The notes below the pieces were generated by a model. It did no database searches and was not told the DNA's origin. It worked only from the letters and a program-made list of their open reading frames with translations. This document shows positions 16,355 to 25,374 of a DNA stretch of 64,000 nt, in pieces. Origin of the DNA: Acidovorax defluvii (GTDB lineage Bacteria; Pseudomonadota; Gammaproteobacteria; Burkholderiales; Burkholderiaceae_C); assembly GCA_003268905.1 (NCBI GenBank), contig QLTU01000009.1:62001-126000 (forward strand), in the 5' to 3' direction. Position numbers and translations under genes: made by a program. The stretch's first letter is position 1; each line of letters opens with the position of its first letter.

Positions 16355-17113
16355 ATGCCGCAATCCGATGGAATACCCGCCATGCTCACGTTGCCTCGCT
16401 ATCTGCATTCCCTGGAACAGTTCCACACCGTGAGCACGCGGCAAGAGCTGACGCAGCTGCTGTCGACCATGAGCGACGCGCTGGGCTTTCACGCCATCGT
16501 GCAGGGGCTGCAAAGCTATTCGCGCCAGAGCGGCCTGCACGTAGATTCCATCTCCACCATCTCCGATGCCTGGCACGCACATTACATGCAGCAGGCGTAC
16601 TACCAGGTCGACCCGCGCGTAGACCACTGCGCGCGCGGCACCACGTCGCTGATGTGGAGCAGTGCCGAGCAGTACGAACACCCGCGCTCGACGCAGATGA
16701 TGCGTGATGCACACGACTTCGGCCTGCGAGCCGGCATCTACGCGCCCGCGCACAGCATGGACGGCCGCTTCAGCCTAGTCTGCACCAGCCTGCGTAACGT
16801 GCCGCAGACCGAGGCAGTGGACCTGGTGCGCCACGCCGCTCCGCTGCTACCTGCGCTGGCCGCGCACGCACATGAGGCACTGTTGCGCCTGTTGCCAGGC
16901 GGCCAGGAGGCGCCGGCACTTCTCACGCGGCGCGAACGCGAATGCCTGCAGTGGGCGGCCGTGGGCAAGACATCCTGGGAGATCGGGCTGGTGCTGCACA
17001 TTGCAGAACGCACGGTCAACTTTCACCTGAGCAACGCCATGACCAAGCTGGGCTCCCACAGCCGCCAGCACGCCATCGTCAAGGCCCTCATGCAGGGGTT
17101 GATCGGCCTGTAA
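16355..17113 (+). CDS. LuxR-type quorum-sensing regulator, apparent solo
   Basis: A 252-residue protein with an N-terminal autoinducer-binding domain (residues 20-165) and a C-terminal LuxR helix-turn-helix (residues 185-245, LTRRERECLQWAAVGKTSWE). All five signature residues of the acyl-homoserine-lactone pocket are present with TraR spacing: W73, Y77, D86, P87 and W101 (W-x3-Y-x8-DP-x14-W... as seen). The DNA-binding E, L and G are also spaced +4 and +6 as expected. No LuxI synthase is in the window. Starts at 16346 (GTG, overlapping the palindrome), 16355 and 16382 are possible. Sensing of exogenous or distant AHL is the natural inference. Confidence 0.9.
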   Translation: MPQSDGIPAMLTLPRYLHSLEQFHTVSTRQELTQLLSTMSDALGFHAIVQGLQSYSRQSGLHVDSISTISDAWHAHYMQQAYYQVDPRVDHCARGTTSLMWSSAEQYEHPRSTQMMRDAHDFGLRAGIYAPAHSMDGRFSLVCTSLRNVPQTEAVDLVRHAAPLLPALAAHAHEALLRLLPGGQEAPALLTRRERECLQWAAVGKTSWEIGLVLHIAERTVNFHLSNAMTKLGSHSRQHAIVKALMQGLIGL

Positions 17114-17203
17114 GAACAGGCAGTTCAACTGCTGGCGGGCTTGCGCTGCAATCTCTCTTCGCTTCATGCGCCGTGCATGGAGAGTTCCAACGGGAGATTC
17201 ATT

Positions 17204-18004
17204 ATGCGTTCTGCACCTGCTGCCTTCATCCAACCCCGACTATCGCTTGCCGCCTGCCTGGTCGGCGTGCTGCTGACCGCCTGCGGCGGCAGCGATGACC
17301 CGGTTGACGGCGCGACCCATGCCATTGGCGGCACGCTGACGGGCCTGGCGCCCAACACCGAGCTGGTCCTGACCAATAACGGCGGCGACACGCTGCGTCT
17401 GACCGCCAACGGCGTGTTCACGTTTGCAGCGCCTTCCAGCGGCTACCGCGTGGAGGTCAGCACCCAGCCTGCGGGCCAGTCGTGCACCGTCAGCAAGGGC
17501 AGCGGAACCGCGTCCGCCCCGGTGGCGGACGTCCAGGTCAACTGCGTCGCAGGCAACGGCGGCGGCGGGACCGGACCGGTGATCACCGCGGGCATTGCCG
17601 GGCTGGTAGGCGAGTGGCAGCAGAACAGCTGCGTAGCTGCCGGCAACGGCCAGTGGGCGCGCAACTACCTGCGCCCCGAGCGCATCAACGACACCACGAT
17701 CTCGCAGGTGCAGGGCCTGAAGCTTTTCAGCAACGCGCAATGCTCCGGCACGGGCTCCACGCTGGGTGGCACGGCCATTGGCCAAGTGGCGTTTTCGCGG
17801 TCTGAATCCAACGCCAGCATTGCCGCCAACTGGGGGACTTTCAGGCAGATCACGGGGCTGACGAGCCAAACCATCTGGGCCAAGCGCGGCGAGAACACGT
17901 TGTGCCTTCTCGGCGATGAAAACCCCTCGATCCTGCCCACCCTGGCGCGGGTGGCCGCAGCGCTTGACACGCTGCCGGCGTCTGCCTGCTACACGCGCCT
18001 TTGA
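17204..18004 (+). CDS. Putative lipoprotein of unknown function
   Basis: A 266-residue protein with a long signal peptide and lipobox LLTAC (Cys near residue 28), followed by GGSDDP, an acidic start. Residues 42-115 form a beta-rich module (GGTLTGLAPNTELVLTNNGG, QPAGQSCTVSKGSGT) of the kind found repeated in large surface proteins of related bacteria. The C-terminal half has four Cys that could pair (NSCVAAG, NAQCSGTG, TLCLLGD, SACYTRL). CGGGAG precedes the ATG at 17204 by eight bases. The function is unknown; the mature part should face the periplasm or outer surface. Confidence 0.7.
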   Translation: MRSAPAAFIQPRLSLAACLVGVLLTACGGSDDPVDGATHAIGGTLTGLAPNTELVLTNNGGDTLRLTANGVFTFAAPSSGYRVEVSTQPAGQSCTVSKGSGTASAPVADVQVNCVAGNGGGGTGPVITAGIAGLVGEWQQNSCVAAGNGQWARNYLRPERINDTTISQVQGLKLFSNAQCSGTGSTLGGTAIGQVAFSRSESNASIAANWGTFRQITGLTSQTIWAKRGENTLCLLGDENPSILPTLARVAAALDTLPASACYTRL

Positions 18005-18019
18005 ACGCCTTGCACCGTA

Positions 18020-19540
18020 TCAGCGCAAGCTCAGCGTCTGCCGCTTCCAGGCAGGGTCTTGCCAGCGCTGGAACAGGGGCAGCGCTGCCACATCGCCCGT
18101 CACGCGTTCGGTGGTTAAACCCTCCAGCCGCACCACCTCAAAACTCTTGCGGTAACGGCCCTGGCCCCGGGCTTCGCGGGCCACCAGCATTTGTTGGCCG
18201 CCGGGTACCCAGCCCGCCCATTCGGCCACGCCGATCTCGGGCGTGGTGGCGGCGGGCGGTAGCACATCGACCAGCCAGCCGCCTTCGGTTTTGCGCAGCA
18301 CCCACAGCTCGCGCCAACCTTCCATGGGTTGCACCGCCAGGGCCACGGCCGTGCCTTCGCGGTTGGTGCTGGCCGATGCGGTCCACACCACGCCGTAAGT
18401 GCAGCGGCGCAGCAGCGGGGCCTGGGCGCTGTGCTGCGCGTCCACCAGCAGCACGCAGGTTTCGCCAGGGGCGCCGGGTTCGGTCAGCAATATGGGGCGG
18501 TTGCCCGCAGTCGCCACCGGGGCCGCGGCAGGCACCAAGGCCCAGCGCACGGCGCTCACGCGCATGGCGGCGTGGTTGTAAGCAGACTGGTCTTCGTCGG
18601 GCAGCTCGGCTTTGCTCACGCCGCTGAGTTCCGTCAGGGCACGGGCAGCGGCAGCGGCCACCGCCGGGTCGCCCACATTCTTGCGCGCCTGCTGAAAAGC
18701 GGCAGCGCCCCACACGCTGGCGCGGCGCATTTGCACGCGGTTGCGCAGGTAGCCGGGCAGGCTGGCCACGTCCACGCGCTCCAGCACCTCGGCCTGCCAG
18801 GTGGTGACCTTGGCGCGCCCGTGCGCGGGCAGGTCGGGGTTGATGCATTCGGGGCGGGTCAGCGCCAGGGCGGCGCGGGCGAGCTGCTCGGCATCGGCCA
18901 CGGGCATGGCCAGCAGGCGGCGAAACGCCTCGCCCTCGTAGCAGACCTGCATGCGACCTTCCACCTCGTAGGTGGCAAAGCGCACGCCGTAGCCGTTGGC
19001 CACATCCAGGTGCGCCGACAGCGTGGCGCCTGACGCCTTGCCCGGCACGGCCACCGAAGCGCGGCGGGCCAGCCGGTCGGCAAAGCTGCCCAGCGCATCG
19101 AACGCCTGCGCGCCCTCTTCGACCGCCAGCGCTCTCGCAGGGGCCGCCTGAAGGTATGCGGCCGCAAGGCCGATGCCCAGCGCCTCGGCACCGGGCGTTT
19201 CCTGCACAAAGCGCATCACGGCCAGCAGCGCGGGTGCCTCGGCCTCGGTCAGGGCCACGCGGCGCACATCCGCTGCACGGATGAAACCGCCGCGCTCGCG
19301 CTTGTGGTCCCACACCTGCAGGTAGTCCAGGCGCTCGCCGCGCACCTCCAGCACCTCGCCCTGCCACAGGCTGGCCTGCTGCTGGGCGCCATCGCGCGGG
19401 GCTGCGCGCAGGCTGGCCTGGTCCTGCACGACGATGGCGCTGCCCAGGCTGGCCGCCGGAGGAAGGGGCGCTGCTTCGGCAGCTACCGTGAGGGCGGCGC
19501 TCGCCACAGCCAGCACCAGGGTTGCCACACTGGTGTTCAT
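18020..19540 (-). CDS. Exported protein with N-terminal SH3-like domain, unknown function
   Basis: About 506 residues. A signal peptide (ATLVLAVASAALTVAAEAAP) is followed by a bacterial SH3-like segment around residues 38-95 (VVQDQASLRAAPRDGAQQQ, GEVLEVRGERLDYLQVWD). The remaining 400 residues are not recognised and hold several Cys. GGAG lies eight bases before the ATG at 19540; the alternative GTG at 19546 overlaps the stop of the SPFH gene as GTGA. Co-translation with the SPFH protein suggests a joint role at the envelope. Confidence 0.7.
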   Translation of the reverse strand: MNTSVATLVLAVASAALTVAAEAAPLPPAASLGSAIVVQDQASLRAAPRDGAQQQASLWQGEVLEVRGERLDYLQVWDHKRERGGFIRAADVRRVALTEAEAPALLAVMRFVQETPGAEALGIGLAAAYLQAAPARALAVEEGAQAFDALGSFADRLARRASVAVPGKASGATLSAHLDVANGYGVRFATYEVEGRMQVCYEGEAFRRLLAMPVADAEQLARAALALTRPECINPDLPAHGRAKVTTWQAEVLERVDVASLPGYLRNRVQMRRASVWGAAAFQQARKNVGDPAVAAAAARALTELSGVSKAELPDEDQSAYNHAAMRVSAVRWALVPAAAPVATAGNRPILLTEPGAPGETCVLLVDAQHSAQAPLLRRCTYGVVWTASASTNREGTAVALAVQPMEGWRELWVLRKTEGGWLVDVLPPAATTPEIGVAEWAGWVPGGQQMLVAREARGQGRYRKSFEVVRLEGLTTERVTGDVAALPLFQRWQDPAWKRQTLSLR

Positions 19541-19542
19541 GT

Positions 19543-20901
19543 TCACTGCTCCGAGGTAGCGGCTGCAGCGCTGTCATCGGCCAGGGGCGCGGCTGGCGCA
19601 GAACCGGCAGGGGCGTTGCGGCTGCCGCCCAGCAGCGCGGCACCAATGAAGTCGCCATTGGTCGGCGGCGGCGCGATGATGACCTGGATCTTGTCCGAGA
19701 GCTTGTCGGCCAGCGTCTTCTGGATGAGCAGCGGGTGCCTGGTCACCAGGGCGCCTTCGCGCGCCATCTGCTCGGCGTTGACCTTGCCGATGCGGTCCAT
19801 GCGGTAGGCCTCGGCCTCGGCCAGCTTCTGGCGGGCGTCGGCCTCGCCGTTGGCTTCGATGCGGCGGGCCTGGGCATTGCCCTCGGCGGCCTTGATACGC
19901 GAAACCTTTTCCGCTTCGGCTTCGAGCTGGCGCTGCTTGATCTGGCGTTGCTTGAAGGGCAGCACGTGCTTCATGGCCTCTTCCTGCGCCTTCGCGGCAA
20001 TCACCTGCTCGCGGGCCGCGGCTTCGGCCGCCACTTCGCGGCGCACCTTGTCGGCGTTGGCGTCCAGCTCGGTTTCACGCACGCGCTTGTCTTTCAGCTC
20101 CAGCGTGTAGCGCATTTTTTCGGACGCCAGCTCTTCGGCCAGCAGGCTGTCCATGCCCCGGCGGTATTCGGCGGGCAAATCCACCTTGCCGATCTGGATG
20201 CTGCGCAGCGTGACGCCATCGGCCGCCAGGCGGGTACGCAGCTCGGTTTCGATGATCTGCGCAATCTCCGCACGCTTGGACGAGAAGATTTCACGCACGG
20301 TGTAGCGGGCAAACACCTTGTAGACCAGGCCTTGCACAGCGGGCTCGACGATGTCGGCGCCTACGTTGTCGGGCAGGTTGCCTGCTTTGACGGCGGGCGA
20401 GTTGGGGTCCAGGGCGTAGCGCACGCTCAGATCCAGCCCCAGCGACAAGCCCTCCACCGACTGCAGTGGCGCACTGCCGGTGGCCTGGCGCATGGCTTCG
20501 GGGCGGTAGCTCTGGTCACGCAGCGAGAACACGCGCACCGTGTGCAGGCCGGGCACCACCCACACGCTGCCGTCGCGCCACAGGCTCACCGCACCGGTGA
20601 ACTGGTTCAGACGCACACCCAGGTCGCCTTGCGCCAGGTGTTGCACGGGCGGATTGCGGTACACCATCAGGCCCGCTGCAGCCACCACGACACCAGCGGC
20701 CATCCAGCGCACGGTGCGGGCGGTGGGCAGCAAGTAGGCCCAGTTCAATGGGGCTATCGACATGGAGGCACTCGCGGGGGCTGAGGTTGGGGGGATGCCT
20801 TGCAGATCAGCGTCCAGCACCGGTTCCGTGCCCGCTTCAGGCAAGGGGGTGGAGCGACGGCCCTTCAGGGTCTGCACGATGCGGTTCCAGGTGGCTTTCA
20901 T
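19543..20901 (-). CDS. SPFH/band 7 domain membrane protein
   Basis: A 452-residue protein with one membrane helix near residues 65-82 (VRWMAAGVVVAAAGLMVY), a prohibitin-type SPFH domain (residues 88-290: ALDPNSPAVKAGNLPDNV, YTVREIFSSKRAEIAQIIE, GVTLRSIQIGKVDLPAEY) and a long charged coiled coil (290-400, rich in E, A, K and R). Members form membrane-bound oligomers that scaffold proteases or microdomains. There is no NfeD partner nearby; the partner here is the SH3-like exported protein. The C-terminal 40 residues are low-complexity Ala/Pro. Confidence 0.85.
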   Translation of the reverse strand: MKATWNRIVQTLKGRRSTPLPEAGTEPVLDADLQGIPPTSAPASASMSIAPLNWAYLLPTARTVRWMAAGVVVAAAGLMVYRNPPVQHLAQGDLGVRLNQFTGAVSLWRDGSVWVVPGLHTVRVFSLRDQSYRPEAMRQATGSAPLQSVEGLSLGLDLSVRYALDPNSPAVKAGNLPDNVGADIVEPAVQGLVYKVFARYTVREIFSSKRAEIAQIIETELRTRLAADGVTLRSIQIGKVDLPAEYRRGMDSLLAEELASEKMRYTLELKDKRVRETELDANADKVRREVAAEAAAREQVIAAKAQEEAMKHVLPFKQRQIKQRQLEAEAEKVSRIKAAEGNAQARRIEANGEADARQKLAEAEAYRMDRIGKVNAEQMAREGALVTRHPLLIQKTLADKLSDKIQVIIAPPPTNGDFIGAALLGGSRNAPAGSAPAAPLADDSAAAATSEQ

Positions 20902-21129
20902 GGTGTTTCTCTCTCAGGTGGTTTCGGTGTTGTTGTCGGTGTCTGAGCTACCAAAGTGGCTGACTCATTGAGAACCGATTGTTCGGATCCACCCCGGAAG
21001 CAACAATGCAGCGCAGCCCCCAATGCGCTCACACCGCCCGCACGAACCTTCCGGCCCCGGAAGAAAAACTCACACCGCCCAGCGCGGGCCGCCGGGATAA
21101 TCCACCCACCCCTTACTGCCCGCCTGCCC

Positions 21130-21828
21130 ATGACCCGCATTGCCGTGATCGAAGACGACCTGCCCACCAGCAACCAATTGGCCGGGTGGATACGCAGCGC
21201 CAAGAGCGGCATCGTCATCGACCAGTGGTTCACCCGCGACGAGGCCGAGGCCGCGCTGGCGCGCGAGCATTACGACGCGGTGGTGCTGGACATCGAACTG
21301 GGCCGCGAGCGCCATGCGGGCGTGGCCCTCATCAACGCCATTAACAAGCTGCGCCAGGGCGCGCCGGTGCTGGTGGTATCGGCCATGCCTGCGGCCATTT
21401 ACCGCAGCATCATGAAGGCGCTCGATGCGTGGGACTACCTGCAGAAAACCACGTTTGAAGAGGCCGATTTCATCGAGACCTTTCTCGACATCCTGCGCAC
21501 CACGCAGGCACAGGCCCCGGCCAGCGCAGCTCCCGCCCCCGTGGGCGACGCCCTGGTGCTCGACCCGCTGTGGCAGCGCACCCCCACCTGGCGCGGCGAG
21601 CGCATCAACCTGCCGCTGACGGCCCAGCGCATCCTGGCCACGCTGCACCAGCGCAGTGGCGAGGTGGTGTCTTACGACGAACTGTTCGAGGTGGTGAAAA
21701 GCGGCCGCAACCGCGACAACGTGCGCAAGCATGTGAGCACCATCCGTGAGGCGCTGCGCGAAGTCGATCCTGGGTTTGAAGGCATTGAAAACGTACCCAT
21801 GCGCGGTTTTCGCTGGACGGGAAAATGA
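21130..21828 (+). CDS. Two-component response regulator
   Basis: A 232-residue protein with an N-terminal receiver domain (IAVIEDDLPTSNQL, phosphoacceptor in AVVLDIELG near residue 55, VLVVSAMP, LQKTTFEEAD with the conserved Lys) and a C-terminal OmpR-like winged helix (residues 150-230: LPLTAQRILATLHQRSGEVVSYDELFEVV split here, RKHVSTIREAL). The receiver alpha4-beta5 region differs from standard OmpR. It diverges from the SPFH gene, and the sensor kinase follows after a dispersed hairpin element. Confidence 0.85.
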   Translation: MTRIAVIEDDLPTSNQLAGWIRSAKSGIVIDQWFTRDEAEAALAREHYDAVVLDIELGRERHAGVALINAINKLRQGAPVLVVSAMPAAIYRSIMKALDAWDYLQKTTFEEADFIETFLDILRTTQAQAPASAAPAPVGDALVLDPLWQRTPTWRGERINLPLTAQRILATLHQRSGEVVSYDELFEVVKSGRNRDNVRKHVSTIREALREVDPGFEGIENVPMRGFRWTGK

Positions 21829-21832
21829 GCCA

Positions 21833-21957
21833 TCCCCCTGAGCGGCTTCGCCGCTTCCCCCTTCTCTCGAATGTCTACGCCATTCGGGAAGGGGGACGCG
21901 GCCAGCGCGGCGGGGCGGCCCTTGCGCGGCTGCCCTGGCCTGGGCAGCGCCAGTTTC
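21833..21957 (+). repeat. Dispersed 3'-end hairpin element, copy 4
   Basis: It begins 4 bp after the response regulator stop (TCCCCCTGAGCGGCTTCGCC) and contains the best stem of the family: CTTCCCCCTTCTCTCGAAT pairing imperfectly with ATTCGGGAAGGGGG. It separates the response regulator from its kinase and may attenuate kinase expression. Confidence 0.75.
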
Positions 21958-21994
21958 AAAGGCAGTGGGCCAAGCCGCTCGATGGAATGCCGAC

Positions 21995-24208
21995 ATGAAG
22001 CGCCTATTGCATCCCACACTTGACATCTCCCGTCTGGAGATGCCCCGCCTGGGCCTGCCAGCTTTCCGCCTGCGCATTCTGGTGCGCAGTGTGTTTGTGC
22101 TGCTGGCCCTGGCCACGGTGGCGCTGAGCGTGGTGGTGCTCAAGGACGAAAAAGAGCGCGCCTGGCAGGCCTACCAGCACGGTTTTGTACGCAGCCAGGC
22201 CGAGGTCATGGCACGGCTGCGCCATCCGTCGGGCCAGCTGGCATTGCTCAACGCCAGCCACCTGGGCCAGGGCGTGACGCCGCTGGCGCCACTGCTGCTG
22301 CCCTACGCCGCCATCGACTTTGACGACCCGCAAAAATCGCAGCAGGCGGTGGAGATGGCGGGCTGTTCGGTGCAGTACCCCGACGGCGCCTCGGTCTGCG
22401 CAGCGATTGGCAACAACCCGTATGCGGGCGGCTTCATCTACCTGGTGGGCAGCTTTTATGCGGGTGAGCTGACGCCCCGCGAGCGCGGTGCGCTAGTGCC
22501 TGCCGAGGCGCACCGGGCGCGCATCAGTCTGGACATGCGCGGCACCACCTACCGCTGGATTGCTCCGTACGAAGCCATGCCCCCACAGGGCAGCGCGGCG
22601 GTGCGCGGGCGGCTCACGGGGTTTGTGGACAACGGCACGCCACAGCTCGATGTCCGCGCGCGGCCCGTGCGGGACTTTCGCGGCTGGCTGTGGCAAAACG
22701 GCCAGTGCCGCGATCTGCCGCCAAAGCCCACCACCCAAGCCTCCACTGGCACCTCTGCTGGTGCCCTCACTGGCGATGCTGCAGCGACAGACTGCGTGCG
22801 CCGCACCCACTACTCGATCCGCCTGCCCGTCGAGCTGTTCCGTGAGGCGCTGTTCCGCAAAGACGAGCGCCTGGTGTGGCCGCCGGAAGACCTGGGCCAA
22901 ATGCGTGTGCGGGTGGAGATGCTGGCGCCGGGCGAAGACGCCAGGCCGCTGTTTGACAGCAACGCGCCCGGCGCGCAGTTGGCCGCATCGCTGAACGACC
23001 TCTCGCGCAGCCTGCTGCCCGGCGAGCGCGTGCAGATTCGCAAAATGGGCAGCGACGAAGCCAGCGCCATCACCCTCAAGGGCATCGAGGTCCAGGCCGA
23101 GCCTTCCGCGCCCTGGCTGCTGCGCCTGATCCGCTGGCTGCCGCTGGAGGCCGCAGGCGTGGACCCAGCAGCCACGCCACCCGCCGCCCCCACGGCGCTG
23201 GACATTCTGGACACGCCCACCGGCAACTACGTGGTGAACTTCACCGGCCATCTGCGCGGCGTGGAGCAGGGCCTGGCCGCTGTGGCCACACGCCTGTCGT
23301 GGTACCTGGGTGCCATGCTGGCTGCGATTGCGCTGGCCTGGCTGGTGGTGGAGGTGGGCCTGATTCGCCGCGTGACGGCCCTCACCCGCCGCGCCGCCGC
23401 CGTGTCATACAACGTGCAGCCCGGCCACACCGGCCCCAGGCTGGGCGACCTGGATGTGTCAGACCTGCGCGGATCGGACGAGCTGGGCATTCTGGCCGGG
23501 GGCCTGGCCGACCTGCTGCAGCGCGTGAAGGACGACCTGCAGCGCGAGCAGCTGCGCGCCCAGCAAGAGCGCAACATGTGGCACGCCGTGGGGCACGAAA
23601 TCATGTCGCCCCTGCAATCGCTGATGGCGCTGAACGGCCCGCAAGACCCCGGCCACCGCTACGTGCAGCGCATGCAGCAGGCCATCCATGTGCTCTATGG
23701 CACGGCATCGCCCGCCGAGGCGCTGCAGGCTGCCGATGTGCCCGAGGGGCGGCTGGACCTGGATGCCTTCTTGCGCAACGTGGCAGACAACGCACACTTT
23801 GCGGGCATTCTGGATGTGGTGTATGCGCCAAGCACTGAGCAGCCTGGCCCGGTCATCGTGCGGGCCGACGAGTTTGCGCTGGAAGACGTGGTGACCCACA
23901 TCCTGCGCAACGCCGACCGCTACCGCCCTACAGGCAGCCCGATCAGGCTGACGCTCACCGCGTCAGAATCCACCGCCAGCGCCACGCTGCACAACCAGGG
24001 CTCGACCATTGCCGAAGACCTGCTGGAGCGGATTTTTGAACTGGGTGTGTCAGACCCCACCAGCCCCACCCCGTTGGGCGAGGGTGAGCACCGAGGCCAG
24101 GGCCTGTTTGTGGCCAAGACTTACATGGCCAAGATGGGCGGCACCATCAACGCCCGCAACACCGAGGGCGGCGTGGCGTTTGTACTCACGTTTCAACGTC
24201 TGGGGTAG
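21995..24208 (+). CDS. Sensor histidine kinase
   Basis: A 737-residue membrane kinase. The first helix is at residues 27-47 (LVRSVFVLLALATVALSVVVL), a large periplasmic domain of about 380 residues follows, and the second helix is near 435-455 (YLGAMLAAIALAWLVVEVGL). A HAMP-like linker, a DHp with the phosphoacceptor in AVGHEIMSPLQSL, and a HATPase domain (HILRNADRYRPTG, RIFELGVSD, GQGLFVAKTYMAKMGG) complete it. The ATG at 21995 is preferred over the GTG at 21965. It should pair with the response regulator at 21130. The periplasmic domain is not recognised and has a Cys pair (MAGCSVQYPDGASVC). Confidence 0.88.
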   Translation: MKRLLHPTLDISRLEMPRLGLPAFRLRILVRSVFVLLALATVALSVVVLKDEKERAWQAYQHGFVRSQAEVMARLRHPSGQLALLNASHLGQGVTPLAPLLLPYAAIDFDDPQKSQQAVEMAGCSVQYPDGASVCAAIGNNPYAGGFIYLVGSFYAGELTPRERGALVPAEAHRARISLDMRGTTYRWIAPYEAMPPQGSAAVRGRLTGFVDNGTPQLDVRARPVRDFRGWLWQNGQCRDLPPKPTTQASTGTSAGALTGDAAATDCVRRTHYSIRLPVELFREALFRKDERLVWPPEDLGQMRVRVEMLAPGEDARPLFDSNAPGAQLAASLNDLSRSLLPGERVQIRKMGSDEASAITLKGIEVQAEPSAPWLLRLIRWLPLEAAGVDPAATPPAAPTALDILDTPTGNYVVNFTGHLRGVEQGLAAVATRLSWYLGAMLAAIALAWLVVEVGLIRRVTALTRRAAAVSYNVQPGHTGPRLGDLDVSDLRGSDELGILAGGLADLLQRVKDDLQREQLRAQQERNMWHAVGHEIMSPLQSLMALNGPQDPGHRYVQRMQQAIHVLYGTASPAEALQAADVPEGRLDLDAFLRNVADNAHFAGILDVVYAPSTEQPGPVIVRADEFALEDVVTHILRNADRYRPTGSPIRLTLTASESTASATLHNQGSTIAEDLLERIFELGVSDPTSPTPLGEGEHRGQGLFVAKTYMAKMGGTINARNTEGGVAFVLTFQRLG

Positions 24209-24253
24209 CACCACCGCCGGTGGTGGGCCACCCAGCTCGGCGTCAAATAGCCA

Positions 24254-24937
24254 TCAAGCAGCCAACTGCACGCGCATGGCGTCGATCACGCCCTGGTAGT
24301 CGGGCTTGCCAAAAATTGCGCTGCCCGCCACAAAGGTGTCGGCGCCCGCGTCGGCCACGCGGCGGATGTTGTCGGTCTTGATGCCGCCGTCCACTTCCAG
24401 GCGAATGTCCTTGCCCGAGGCATCAATGCGCTTGCGCACGGCTTCGATCTTGCGCAGGGCCGAGTCAATGAAGCTCTGTCCGCCAAAACCGGGGTTCACG
24501 CTCATGATGAGGATGAGGTCGATGTCGTCGATCACCCAGTCCAGCACATCCAGCGGCTCGGCCGGGTTGAACACCAGGCCGGGCTTGACGCCCTTGCTGC
24601 GAATGGCCTGGATGCTGCGGTGCACATGGCCCGAGGCGTCGGGGTGAAAGCTGATGTAGTCGGCGCCCGCGTCGGCAAACGCGGCAGCCAGGGCGTCCAC
24701 GGGCTGGATCATCAGGTGCACATCAACGGGCACCGCCACGCCGGCAGCCGTTTTGGCATGCGGCTTGAGGGCCTGGCAGACCATGGGGCCAAAGGTGAGG
24801 TTGGGCACGTAATGGTTGTCCATCACGTCGAAGTGAATCCAGTCGGCACCGGCGGCAATGACGCTGCGCACTTCTTCGCCCAAGCGGGCGAAATCGGCTG
24901 AGAGGATCGAGGGGGCAATGCGAAAAGGTCGGCTCAT
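24254..24937 (-). CDS. rpe: Ribulose-phosphate 3-epimerase
   Basis: A 227-residue TIM-barrel metalloenzyme that interconverts ribulose-5-phosphate and xylulose-5-phosphate in the pentose phosphate and Calvin pathways. Signatures are [43 protein letters not shown] and EVDGGI, which contain the metal-binding His/Asp residues. The start at 24937 is only 29 bp from the divergent apaG start, so both promoters must overlap. Confidence 0.97.
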   Translation of the reverse strand: MSRPFRIAPSILSADFARLGEEVRSVIAAGADWIHFDVMDNHYVPNLTFGPMVCQALKPHAKTAAGVAVPVDVHLMIQPVDALAAAFADAGADYISFHPDASGHVHRSIQAIRSKGVKPGLVFNPAEPLDVLDWVIDDIDLILIMSVNPGFGGQSFIDSALRKIEAVRKRIDASGKDIRLEVDGGIKTDNIRRVADAGADTFVAGSAIFGKPDYQGVIDAMRVQLAA

Positions 24938-24966
24938 TGCCCGATTGTCGCAGTTACCATTCGCCC

Positions 24967-25374
24967 ATGCCCAAGTACCAGTTTGAAGTGGAAGTACAGC
25001 CAGAGTACCTGCCGGAGCAGTCCTCCCCGGACTCTGGCGTCTTCAGCTTTGCCTACACCATCACCATCACCAATGCAGGCGAAGCGCCCGCCCAGCTGAT
25101 CTCGCGCCACTGGATCATCAGTGACGCCAGGGGCCACACCGAAGAGGTCAAAGGCCTGGGTGTGGTGGGCCAGCAGCCTTTGCTCAAACCGGGCCAGTCG
25201 TTCCAGTACACCAGCGGTTGCGGTCTGCGCACCGCCAGTGGCACCATGCACGGCACGTTTTACTGCGTGGCAGAAGACGGCGAACCATTCAGCAGCCCGA
25301 TCCCCTTGTTCGTGCTGGAGGCGACCGTCCCCGGAACCTCGGGTCAGCCCATGAACGGAAGGGTGCTGCATTGA
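24967..25374 (+). CDS. apaG: ApaG protein (Co2+/Mg2+ efflux-associated)
   Basis: A 135-residue beta-sandwich protein. Conserved blocks are [22 protein letters not shown] (in part), [20 protein letters not shown] and GTMHGTFYC. The family is known genetically from the apaG locus and is linked to divalent cation phenotypes; the biochemical role is unsettled. The stop overlaps the TTG start of the next gene (TTGA). Confidence 0.93.
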   Translation: MPKYQFEVEVQPEYLPEQSSPDSGVFSFAYTITITNAGEAPAQLISRHWIISDARGHTEEVKGLGVVGQQPLLKPGQSFQYTSGCGLRTASGTMHGTFYCVAEDGEPFSSPIPLFVLEATVPGTSGQPMNGRVLH

